This document shows positions 1 through 6,067 of a stretch of DNA of 7,146 bases, one piece after another. This DNA is from Clostridia bacterium. Its GTDB lineage: Bacteria > Bacillota_A > Clostridia > Christensenellales > Aristaeellaceae. The position numbers and the translations under genes were made by a program. The notes under the pieces are model-generated. The model saw only the letters and a list, made by a program, of their open reading frames with translations. It searched no databases and had not been told where the DNA came from. Numbering within the stretch: the first letter of the stretch is position 1; every line of letters begins with the position of its first letter. The stretch covers positions 1 to 7,146 of the forward strand of contig JAFQIF010000166.1 of the NCBI GenBank assembly GCA_017397695.1, given 5' to 3'.

Positions 1-64
1 AGACCCCTTCTTCGCTTCGCGGCGGTTTTAAGATTCCTTAATGAACTAAATATCCCCAATACTC

Positions 65-108
65 ATAAAAAACCGCCGGAGCCGGGAAGAAAATCCCGGG
101 CTCCGGCG
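65..108 (-). terminator. Rho-independent terminator of the flavoprotein gene
   Basis: Bases 74-87 and 94-108 form a very GC-rich stem of about 14 pairs with one bulged base and an A-rich loop. Read on the minus strand, the stem is followed by six T residues (complement of 67-72). It lies about 20 bases past the stop codon of the minus-strand gene. No comparable T run follows the stem on the plus strand, so it is directional. Confidence 0.88.
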
Positions 109-127
109 TCTTATATATGTTCGCTGA

Positions 128-760
128 TCAGCGGATGAAATTTGTGCGCTTCTTCTCCTTTTCCGGCGTGGGCGGCATAACGCCGTGCTCGCGGGCGATG
201 GCGAAGCTCTTCATCATCCAGGCGAGGTTGCGGGCGAGATGGCGCATGATCTGCAGACCCTCTTCATCCTGGATGACCTCTTCCGGCGTGTTGCCGTGCA
301 CCATCGGCCAGTACTGGCTGGCGGCAATGGGCATGCCGGAGATGGTGAAATACTTGTTGAGCTGGTCGAGGGCGGCAGTGGTGCCTGCACGGCGCGCAGA
401 TACGATGGCGCAGGCGGGCTTTGCGCGCATCAGGCGTGCGCCGCAGTAGAACATCCTGTCCATCAGGCTGGTGATCGAGCCGCCGGCGCTGGCATAGTGA
501 ACCGGAGAGCCGAAGACAAAGCCGTCGGCGCTTTCGCATTTTTCCAGTACACGGTTGACCATGTCGTCGTCGTGCACACAGCGGTTTTTCTTCATTTTGA
601 AGCATGCGCCGCATCCCGTGCAGCCGCGAATGGGCGCTGTGCCCAGCTGCACGATCTCGGTGTCGATTCCCTCCTCACGCAGGATTTTTTCCATTTCGCG
701 CAGGGCGGTATAGGTACAGCCCTGTTCATGCGGGCTGCCGTTGATCAGAAGCGCTTTCAT
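128..760 (-). CDS. Iron-sulfur flavoprotein / NADPH-dependent FMN reductase family protein
   Basis: A 210-residue flavodoxin-fold protein, probably a cytoplasmic FMN-dependent electron carrier or reductase; its physiological substrate cannot be told. The N-terminus has a first beta strand (KALLING) followed by the FMN phosphate loop NGSPHEQGCTYT (residues 7-18). The segment GSPVHYASA (84-92) matches the second flavin-contacting loop of the family. Between them, cysteines 47, 50, 53 and 61 are spaced C-x2-C-x2-C-x7-C. This is the compact cluster motif of archaeal and clostridial iron-sulfur flavoproteins (Isf type), which carry a [4Fe-4S] cluster next to FMN. The tail (195-210) is charged and probably flexible. 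The ATG at 760 is chosen because AAAGGA lies about 10 bases upstream. An in-frame ATG at 772 abuts that site too closely, and the frame reaching back to 901 passes through the promoter. It is monocistronic and divergent from the nucleotidyltransferase gene. The family is sure; the exact activity is not. Confidence 0.87.
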   Translation of the reverse strand: MKALLINGSPHEQGCTYTALREMEKILREEGIDTEIVQLGTAPIRGCTGCGACFKMKKNRCVHDDDMVNRVLEKCESADGFVFGSPVHYASAGGSITSLMDRMFYCGARLMRAKPACAIVSARRAGTTAALDQLNKYFTISGMPIAASQYWPMVHGNTPEEVIQDEEGLQIMRHLARNLAWMMKSFAIAREHGVMPPTPEKEKKRTNFIR

Positions 761-796
761 ATTCGAAATCATCCTTTCGGCGTAAATGCTGCCTCC

Positions 797-826
797 ATTA
801 TACGCGCAGCGCGGGAAAATGTGCAA
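797..826 (-). promoter_or_regulatory. Promoter of the iron-sulfur flavoprotein gene
   Basis: On the minus strand, TTGCAC (complement of 821-826) and a perfect TATAAT (complement of 797-802) are separated by 18 bases. The expected transcription start is near 790, giving a leader of about 30 bases that includes AAAGGA before the ATG at 760. This resembles a housekeeping sigma factor promoter. Confidence 0.72.
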
Positions 827-884
827 GGGAAATGAAACAGACGCGATACAGAACCGAACTTTTTGTGAAAAAGCCAAATATGCC

Positions 885-913
885 TTGAAGCCGGAATTCA
901 AATCCTGTATAAT
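885..913 (+). promoter_or_regulatory. Promoter of the nucleotidyltransferase gene
   Basis: TTGAAG (885-890) and TATAAT (908-913) are separated by exactly 17 bases. Transcription would start near 920, about 38 bases before the chosen ATG at 958. It runs back-to-back with the minus-strand promoter at 797-826; the two -35 boxes are 58 bases apart, so a single regulator could reach both. Confidence 0.78.
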
Positions 914-957
914 ATAAGCACACCAATATGCTTCTATTTACGGAGGAGGAGATTCAC

Positions 958-1866
958 ATGGGCGCTACCCTTCTGATCATGGCTGCGGGCATGGGCTCGC
1001 GTTACGGCGGCAACAAGCAGGTTGACGGTCTCGGCCCGAATGGCGAGATCCTGATGGAGTACTCCATCTATGACGCAATCCGCGCTGGCTTCGACCACGT
1101 GGTGTTCGTCATTAAGCCGGGCATGCAGGAACTCATTGCCGGCATCTGCGGCGACCGTATCGCCAAGAAGGTGAAGGTTGATTATGCCTTCCAGGATTTT
1201 TCCAGCGTTCCGTCTTTCTATCAGATCCCGGCTGAGCGCGTGAAGCCGTTTGGCACTGTGCACGCTGTGCTCGTGGCCAAGGATGTTATCCATCAGCCGT
1301 TCTGCGTGCTCAACGCTGACGACTACTACGGCGTGTCTGCCTTCAAGGCCGCCTACGAAAAGCTCCAGACCATGAAGGCTGAGGGCGAGGCGTGCATGGT
1401 GGGCTACATGCTCAAGAACACCGTCTCCAAGAACGGTACCGTTTCCCGCGGCGTTTGCCAGTCCGACGAGAACGGCTATCTGACCGAGGTCGTGGAGACC
1501 CTGAAGATCAAGCTGTGCGAAAACGGCGAGATTCGTGACATCGATGCTGGTGAGCCGGGCAAGCTCCTCAATCCCGAGGCACCGGCCAGCATGAACTTCT
1601 GGGGCTTCACCCCGTGGTTCTTCACCAAGCTGGAGACCTACTTCAATGACTTCCTCAAGGGCCTGGCTCCGGATGCCATCAAGGCGGAAGCGCTGCTGCC
1701 GCGCATGGTGGATGACCTGATGAAGGCCGATGAGCTGAAGGTTTCTGTCCTCACCACCGACGCCCAGTGGTTCGGCGTCACCTACAAGGAGGACAAGCCG
1801 AACGTGCAGGCTTCCCTGAAGGCTCTGCATGACACCGGCGTCTATCCGGTCTCCCTTCACGAGTAA
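958..1866 (+). CDS. Sugar-phosphate nucleotidyltransferase-like protein (NTP_transferase fold)
   Basis: A 302-residue cytoplasmic protein of the GT-A nucleotidyltransferase fold. These enzymes join a sugar or choline phosphate to an NTP and release pyrophosphate, to make activated sugars for envelope polymers or storage. Visible signatures are the N-terminal nucleotide-binding loop MAAGMGSRYGGNKQ (residues 8-21), GTVHAVL (99-105, equivalent to the family's GTA/GTG-A segment), the metal-binding NADDYYG (119-125), and MNFWGF (212-217) in the product-binding region. The loop reads G-M-G-S-R-Y-G-G-N-K rather than the GxGTRxxPxTK of glucose-1-phosphate enzymes. The substrate therefore cannot be assigned, and rfbA, galU or glgC names would be unjustified. 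The ATG at 958 is chosen because a strong GGAGGAGGAG site (942-951) lies 6 bases upstream. An ATG at 928 would place that site inside the gene. The gene has its own promoter and terminator and no pathway partner beside it. Confidence 0.85.
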   Translation: MGATLLIMAAGMGSRYGGNKQVDGLGPNGEILMEYSIYDAIRAGFDHVVFVIKPGMQELIAGICGDRIAKKVKVDYAFQDFSSVPSFYQIPAERVKPFGTVHAVLVAKDVIHQPFCVLNADDYYGVSAFKAAYEKLQTMKAEGEACMVGYMLKNTVSKNGTVSRGVCQSDENGYLTEVVETLKIKLCENGEIRDIDAGEPGKLLNPEAPASMNFWGFTPWFFTKLETYFNDFLKGLAPDAIKAEALLPRMVDDLMKADELKVSVLTTDAQWFGVTYKEDKPNVQASLKALHDTGVYPVSLHE

Positions 1867-1878
1867 TTTCTGCTGATC

Positions 1879-1926
1879 ATCCCGTGCGGCGTCTCTTGGG
1901 CCCCGCATGGGATTTTTTCCTTTTTT
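1879..1926 (+). terminator. Rho-independent terminator after the nucleotidyltransferase
   Basis: A stem of about 11 pairs (1879-1889 with 1903-1913, one G-T wobble) is followed by T-rich sequence from 1913 to 1926, broken only by two C residues. It begins 12 bases after the stop codon at 1866. It should isolate this gene from the downstream kinase. Confidence 0.9.
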
Positions 1927-1973
1927 ATTGTATCTGCTGTATCGAATCCTTCCGAAGAAAGCGAACGGGATGT

Positions 1974-2939
1974 ATGAAGCTGAAACAGACGATGATCAAG
2001 GGCGATGTGCCGGGGCATGTCAAGGTCAGAAAAGCGGCGATGATTTCCATTGCGTTTAATGTGCTGGAAATTGTTGCCGGTTTGGTGATGATTGTGCTGG
2101 TGAACAGAATGCTGGCCGGCGGCGTGGAGGCGGGAATCGCGCGGCTGACGACGCTCTTGTGCGTGACCATCGTGGGCTGGGGCGCGGTGAGCGACATCAG
2201 CTCAGCGCTGACAAGCCTGAACCTCGTGCATAAGACAAAAGAGCTGGAGGAGGCGTACGGCCAGCTGGAGGATCTCAACCGCGAGATGCGCGCGCAGCGT
2301 CATGATTTCATGAATCATCTGCAGGTGGTCTATAGCCTCATCGAGATGAATGAACCCGGCGAAGCGATGGCGTACATGGACAGAATATACGGCGATATGC
2401 AGCGCGTGAGCCTTATGCTGCGCACGGGCTGCCCGGCGGTGAATGCGCTGATTCAGGCCAAGTTGGTGGAAGCCAGGGAGCGCGGCGCAGAACTCAAGCT
2501 TTCTATCGCCGCCAAATGGGACGATGAACTCATGCCCGCCTGGGAGATCTGCCGTGTGCTGGCCAATCTCATCGATAATGCGCTGGACGCCGCATGCAGC
2601 GCACAGCACCCTGAGGGCGTCAAGCCCACGGTGGAACTGGTGCTGGGCGAGGATCTGCGCAGCTGGTTCTTCTCGGTGAGAAACAACGGTCCGGCCATCA
2701 GCGAAAAGGTGCGTGCAAGGATTTTTGAGTCCGGCTTCACCACCAAGGCGACCGGCCAGGGCATGGGCCTTTATATCGTCAGTCAGACGATCGTCGAAAT
2801 GGGCGGTCAGATTACGGTCGAATCCCGCGATGGGGACACGGTGTTCTCCGGTTTTGTGCCCAGAAAACGGCTGAAACTGGCGGAAAACACCGAAGAATAT
2901 GAAAATAAATCGAAAAATAATGACGAATCAATAAACTAA
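1974..2939 (+). CDS. Membrane sensor histidine kinase, SpoOB/DcuS-type
   Basis: A 321-residue sensor kinase that should autophosphorylate on His110 and pass the phosphate to an aspartate of an unlinked response regulator. Two hydrophobic helices (about residues 22-43 and 57-78) enclose a loop of roughly 13 residues. There is no sizeable extracellular sensor domain, so signals would be sensed in the membrane or through a partner. A charged helix (about 84-108) leads to QRHDFMNHLQ (108-117), the phosphoacceptor motif of the SpoOB-type dimerisation domain seen in DcuS/CitA- and Agr-like kinases. The ATPase domain has an N-box NLIDNALDAA (198-207), a G1-like RNNGP (236-240), an F-box around FESGFTTK (251-258) and a G2 box GQGMGL (261-266). 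All key residues are present. The last 20 residues are rich in Asn, Glu and Lys and probably disordered. The start is uncertain: the ATG at 1974 has only a weak GGGA nearby, and 1992 is an alternative. No response regulator flanks it. Confidence 0.85.
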   Translation: MKLKQTMIKGDVPGHVKVRKAAMISIAFNVLEIVAGLVMIVLVNRMLAGGVEAGIARLTTLLCVTIVGWGAVSDISSALTSLNLVHKTKELEEAYGQLEDLNREMRAQRHDFMNHLQVVYSLIEMNEPGEAMAYMDRIYGDMQRVSLMLRTGCPAVNALIQAKLVEARERGAELKLSIAAKWDDELMPAWEICRVLANLIDNALDAACSAQHPEGVKPTVELVLGEDLRSWFFSVRNNGPAISEKVRARIFESGFTTKATGQGMGLYIVSQTIVEMGGQITVESRDGDTVFSGFVPRKRLKLAENTEEYENKSKNNDESIN

Positions 2940-2953
2940 GCTCATAAATACCG

Positions 2954-2982
2954 TTGACAAATTAACATATTTGTAATAAAAT
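2954..2982 (+). promoter_or_regulatory. Promoter of the secreted peptidoglycan-binding protein
   Basis: A perfect TTGACA (2954-2959) is followed after 17 bases by TAAAAT (2977-2982), in an AT-rich stretch just past the kinase stop codon. Transcription would start near 2989, leaving a leader of about 85 bases. This is close to the housekeeping consensus, so expression is probably strong. Confidence 0.85.
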
Positions 2983-3003
2983 TGTTCCATGATGATATGG
3001 ATG

Positions 3004-3053
3004 GACGGATATATTCTGTCCGTCTATCAAGCAGTCCGCTGCCAAGGCGGACA
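3004..3053 (+). promoter_or_regulatory. Two tandem hairpins in the 5' leader
   Basis: GACGGA (3004-3009) pairs perfectly with TCCGTC (3019-3024). GTCCGC (3034-3039) pairs perfectly with GCGGAC (3047-3052). An alternative pairing of TGTCCG (3017-3022) with CGGACA (3048-3053) would exclude both. The hairpins end just before the ribosome binding site and no T run follows. They may stabilise the mRNA 5' end or control translation. This is a structural observation only, and it matches no riboswitch class I know. Confidence 0.45.
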
Positions 3054-3073
3054 GGGAAAGAGGGGATACAGCT

Positions 3074-5947
3074 ATGAAGAACAGGATCACCAAGCGCTTT
3101 GCGATGATGGCGATTCTGTGCGTGCTGATCGTGTCCCTTGCCGCGCCGGCGCTTGCCGCCAGCTACAGCAAGGTCTATGGTCGGACGCAGGAAAGGATCC
3201 GTGTGCGCGAGAGTGCTTCCACCAGCGCGACGGTCATCGACAACATTATCAAGGGAGCCTGTGTGTATGTCACCGACTCCAGGACCAGCGGCAGCACCGT
3301 CTTTGTGAAGGTGAACTACCGCAACAGCAGCGGAAACATTGACAGCGGCTGGGTCTGCCAGAAGGATGGCTCGACCACCTATGTCAAGATCCTCAGCGCG
3401 GAGCAGGCCCAGAAGTCCTTCTCCGTCAAGAGCGGCAATCTGCCCAGCGCGAAGGTTGGCACATTTACGGCTGCCCAGCGCGAGACGGCAGAAAAGACAG
3501 CCTCTGTGGGCACCAGTGCCAACACCATCAAGAGCGTTCAGAAGATGCTCAAGGATCTGGGCTACTACTCCGGCGAGATCACCGGCAATGTCGGCACCAA
3601 GACCGAGGCGGCCATCAAGAAGTTCCAGGGTGAATATCACCTGACGAAGGACGGCGTGGCGGGCCCGATGACCGTTTCCAAGCTGGAATCTGTCTATAAC
3701 AGCAAGGGCGGCACGGTCAGCACCTCCGCCTCCGGCAGTGCGCTCAAGCTGGGCTCTACCGGTTCCAAGGTCCGCGACCTGCAGCTGGATCTGACCACGC
3801 TGGGCTACTACTGGGCAGACATCACCGGCAGCTTCGGCGCCAAGACCCAGGCGGCCGTGAAGACCTTCCAGCAGCGCAACAACCTGACGGCGGACGGCGT
3901 CGCAGGCGCTAAGACCCTCAATGCGATCGCGTCTGCGGTTGCCAGAAAGGGCGGCTCTTCTTCCGGTTCCTCTTACAGCAGCGGCACCACCCTCAAGCTC
4001 AACAGCCAGGGCAGCGCCGTTACGCAGCTGCAGACCGATCTCAAGCAGCTGGGCTACTACTATGCAGACATCACCGGCAACTTCGGCAGCAAGACCGAAG
4101 CGGCCGTTAAGAGCTTCCAGTCCGCCAAGGGCCTGACGTCCGACGGCGTGGCAGGCAGCAAAACCCTCAGCGCGATCGCCACTGCGGTGAAGAACGTGGG
4201 CGGCTCTGTTTCCGTGAGCGGCTCCGGCCTGAAGCTGGGTTCCACCGGCGATAAGGTTCGCGACCTGCAGGCCGATCTGACCGCGCTGGGCTATTACTAT
4301 GGCGATATTACCGGTCACTATGGCTCCCTGACGCAGACTGCGGTTAAGAAGTTCCAGAAGGCCAAGGGCATCACGCAGGACGGCGTGGCCGGCACGACCA
4401 CCATCAATGCGATTGCCAGCGCCCTCAAGAGCACCGGCGTCTCTTCCAATACCAGCTCTTCCGGTTCCTCCCTGCGCGAAGGCGACAGCGGCAGCGCCGT
4501 GCTGGAGATGCAGACCCTGCTCAAGCAGCTGGGCTACTACTACGGCGAACTCACCGGCAGCTTCGGCAGCCTGACCAAGAAGGCTGTCCGCTCCTTCCAG
4601 GATGCGCAGAATCTGACGGTTGACGGCATCGCCGGCACCAATACCCTCAATAAGCTCTACGCGCTTGCAGGAAAGACCAACAGCTCTTCCTCCGCCAGTG
4701 CTTCCGGCACGACGGTGAAGGAGTCCGAGTCCTACGGCCGCATCAACAAGGCCAATGTCAACCTGCGTTCTTCTTACTCCACCAGCTCTGCGGCGAAGGC
4801 GAGCCTGAAGGAAGGCAAGCTGCTGCGCATCACCAAGGTGTACAATGTCGCCGGCGTGAAGTGGTATTATGTCACGGTTGAAACCGGCAACATCACCCAT
4901 AAGGGCTATGTCCGCGGCGATATGGTCACGCTGATCAGCGCGTCCGAATACGCGAATGGCGGCGGTCTGGATCTGGATCTGGGCGACGGCGAAATCCTGG
5001 GCATGATCCGTGTTACCGGCAGCAGCGTCAACCTGCGCGAGGAGCCGGACAGCGATTCCGACAAGGTCGGTACGGCCAGTAAGGGCGAGGTCTTCTACTA
5101 TGTGGATACCGAGGACGGCTGGTTCCAGACCAAGGCGGGCTACTGGATCAAGAAGGACTATGTCGAAGTGATGAGCGACGCTGAGGTCGATGATTACGTC
5201 AACAGCGACTCTTACGACGGCGGCACCTATCGCAACGGCGATACCGGTTCCATGATCCTGTGGCTGCAGGAGGCCCTGGATGACCTGGGCTACTACGACG
5301 GCTCCAAGACGGGCCACTTCGGCAATCTGACCGAGGAAGCCGTGAAGGACTTCCAGAAGGACCACAATCTGACTGCGGACGGCGTGGCCGGCCCGAAGAC
5401 GATCAATGCGATCATCGCGGCCGTGAGCAACGACTTTGCGGGCGGTTCTCAGAACTCTGCTTACAAGGATAAGATTTACAATATCAACTGGTTTGCCAAC
5501 AAGAGCAAGATTATTTCCGGCACCGGTACGTACAAGCTGACGGATATTTCCACCGGCCGCACCTTCTCCATCAAGATCCAGTCTGCCGGCAACCACGCTG
5601 ACGTGGAGCCGCTGACGAAGACGGATACCGAGGTGCTCTGCAGTCTGTACGGGGTTGCGAATGCGACCCAGCTGGATACCATGAACAAGTGGCAGCGCCG
5701 CGCTGTGGTCATGACCAACGGAAACGGCGAGCAGTTTGTCGGTTCCATCTACGCGATCCCGCACGGCCTGAATACGGTTTCCGGCAATAACTTTGACGGA
5801 CAGTTCTGTGTCCACTTCCTCGGCTCTACCATCCACGCGGGTGACGGCGGCTCCGTGAACGAGTCTGATAACCATCAGGCGAAGATCAAGGCTGGCGTGT
5901 CTGCGCTGAAGGCTGCAGGCCATAATGTCCTGGAGACCTACCCGTAA
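3074..5947 (+). CDS. Secreted multidomain SH3 / peptidoglycan-binding protein
   Basis: A 957-residue exported protein, predicted to sit in the cell wall. Residues 1-28 form a signal peptide: basic start, hydrophobic core MMAILCVLIVSL, cleavage after ALA near 28. Next come an SH3-like domain (about 33-107), five peptidoglycan-binding domains (about 147-207, 223-290, 307-373, 386-452, 466-533), two more SH3-like domains (about 556-621 and 644-698), a sixth peptidoglycan-binding domain (718-784) and a C-terminal domain (about 801-957). The peptidoglycan-binding repeats carry LGYY, ITG, a central FQ and DGVAG, typical of PG_binding_1. Linkers are Ser/Gly-rich early and acidic around the third SH3. 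The C-terminal domain has HADVEP (841-846), PHG (896-898), CVHFLGS (912-918) and HQ (934-935). I recall similar tails in other clostridial secreted proteins without a known function; a catalytic role is inference. There is no LPxTG motif or transmembrane anchor. The ATG at 3074 follows AGAGGGGA (3059-3066) by 7 bases. Confidence 0.9.
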   Translation: MKNRITKRFAMMAILCVLIVSLAAPALAASYSKVYGRTQERIRVRESASTSATVIDNIIKGACVYVTDSRTSGSTVFVKVNYRNSSGNIDSGWVCQKDGSTTYVKILSAEQAQKSFSVKSGNLPSAKVGTFTAAQRETAEKTASVGTSANTIKSVQKMLKDLGYYSGEITGNVGTKTEAAIKKFQGEYHLTKDGVAGPMTVSKLESVYNSKGGTVSTSASGSALKLGSTGSKVRDLQLDLTTLGYYWADITGSFGAKTQAAVKTFQQRNNLTADGVAGAKTLNAIASAVARKGGSSSGSSYSSGTTLKLNSQGSAVTQLQTDLKQLGYYYADITGNFGSKTEAAVKSFQSAKGLTSDGVAGSKTLSAIATAVKNVGGSVSVSGSGLKLGSTGDKVRDLQADLTALGYYYGDITGHYGSLTQTAVKKFQKAKGITQDGVAGTTTINAIASALKSTGVSSNTSSSGSSLREGDSGSAVLEMQTLLKQLGYYYGELTGSFGSLTKKAVRSFQDAQNLTVDGIAGTNTLNKLYALAGKTNSSSSASASGTTVKESESYGRINKANVNLRSSYSTSSAAKASLKEGKLLRITKVYNVAGVKWYYVTVETGNITHKGYVRGDMVTLISASEYANGGGLDLDLGDGEILGMIRVTGSSVNLREEPDSDSDKVGTASKGEVFYYVDTEDGWFQTKAGYWIKKDYVEVMSDAEVDDYVNSDSYDGGTYRNGDTGSMILWLQEALDDLGYYDGSKTGHFGNLTEEAVKDFQKDHNLTADGVAGPKTINAIIAAVSNDFAGGSQNSAYKDKIYNINWFANKSKIISGTGTYKLTDISTGRTFSIKIQSAGNHADVEPLTKTDTEVLCSLYGVANATQLDTMNKWQRRAVVMTNGNGEQFVGSIYAIPHGLNTVSGNNFDGQFCVHFLGSTIHAGDGGSVNESDNHQAKIKAGVSALKAAGHNVLETYP
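3740..4672 (+). repeat. Tandem peptidoglycan-binding repeats 2-5, about 240 bp period
   Basis: Four consecutive units of 79-83 codons encode near-identical domains separated by Ser/Gly-rich linkers. Each contains LGYY, an I/L-TG turn, an FQ helix and DGVAG or DGIAG. Units 2 and 4 share LKLGSTG.KVRDLQ, while units 3 and 5 share GSAV followed by LKQLGYYY. This suggests that a two-domain block was duplicated. Unit 1 (3512-3694) and unit 6 (5225-5425) are more divergent. The repeats lie within the coding region and are not CRISPR-like. Confidence 0.85.
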
Positions 5948-5977
5948 TCAATTTGCCACCCCCATCCCCTCTTTATA

Positions 5978-6020
5978 CGAGGCGGCGCGAGCAATCGTGC
6001 CGCCTCGCCCCTTTTATTTT
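5978..6020 (+). terminator. Rho-independent terminator of the peptidoglycan-binding protein gene
   Basis: A 13-pair stem (5978-5990 with 5995-6007, one G-T wobble) is capped by a GCAA loop of the stable GNRA class. After CCCC comes TTTTATTTT (6012-6020). The terminator lies 30 bases past the stop codon. Confidence 0.92.
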
Positions 6021-6032
6021 AAAGAGTTTTCC

Positions 6033-6061
6033 TTGACAAACGCTTCTGGATTCAATATAAT
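6033..6061 (+). promoter_or_regulatory. Promoter of the T-box leader and alaS
   Basis: TTGACA (6033-6038) and TATAAT (6056-6061) both match the consensus perfectly and are separated by 17 bases. Transcription should start near 6068, directly before the T-box leader. Such a strong promoter fits a gene whose output is then limited by conditional termination. Confidence 0.92.
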
Positions 6062-6067
6062 GTATCC

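Noticed and set aside
1..64. Possible gene end or RNA element at the left edge
   Set aside because: The segment is too short. It has no stop context, hairpin with T run, or RNA motif that I can support.
185..835. 216-codon plus-strand frame over the iron-sulfur flavoprotein
   Set aside because: It is antisense to a gene with an intact FMN loop and cysteine motif, and has no recognisable domain or upstream RBS.
934..1908. 324-codon minus-strand frame over the nucleotidyltransferase
   Set aside because: It is a shadow of a strongly supported gene. It has no domain content and runs through that gene's terminator and ribosome binding site.
2940..2953. Terminator between the kinase and the wall protein gene
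   Set aside because: No stem-loop with a T run is present, so read-through from the kinase cannot be excluded.
2989..3342. 117-codon plus-strand frame starting at the transcription start of the wall protein gene
   Set aside because: It overlaps the leader hairpins and the signal-peptide region in another frame, and its ATG would sit at the mRNA 5' end with no RBS.
3740..4672. Direct repeats considered as CRISPR or a mobile repeat
   Set aside because: Period is about 240 bp, the units diverge at the DNA level, and all encode in-frame peptidoglycan-binding domains.
2942..5923. Uninterrupted 993-codon open frame antisense to the wall-binding protein
   Set aside because: It mirrors a GC-rich, repeat-containing real gene. 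Its translation is rich in His, Arg, Ala and Val with no recognisable domain, it covers the promoter of the sense gene, and it has no initiation site of its own. The sense frame has a signal peptide and known domains.
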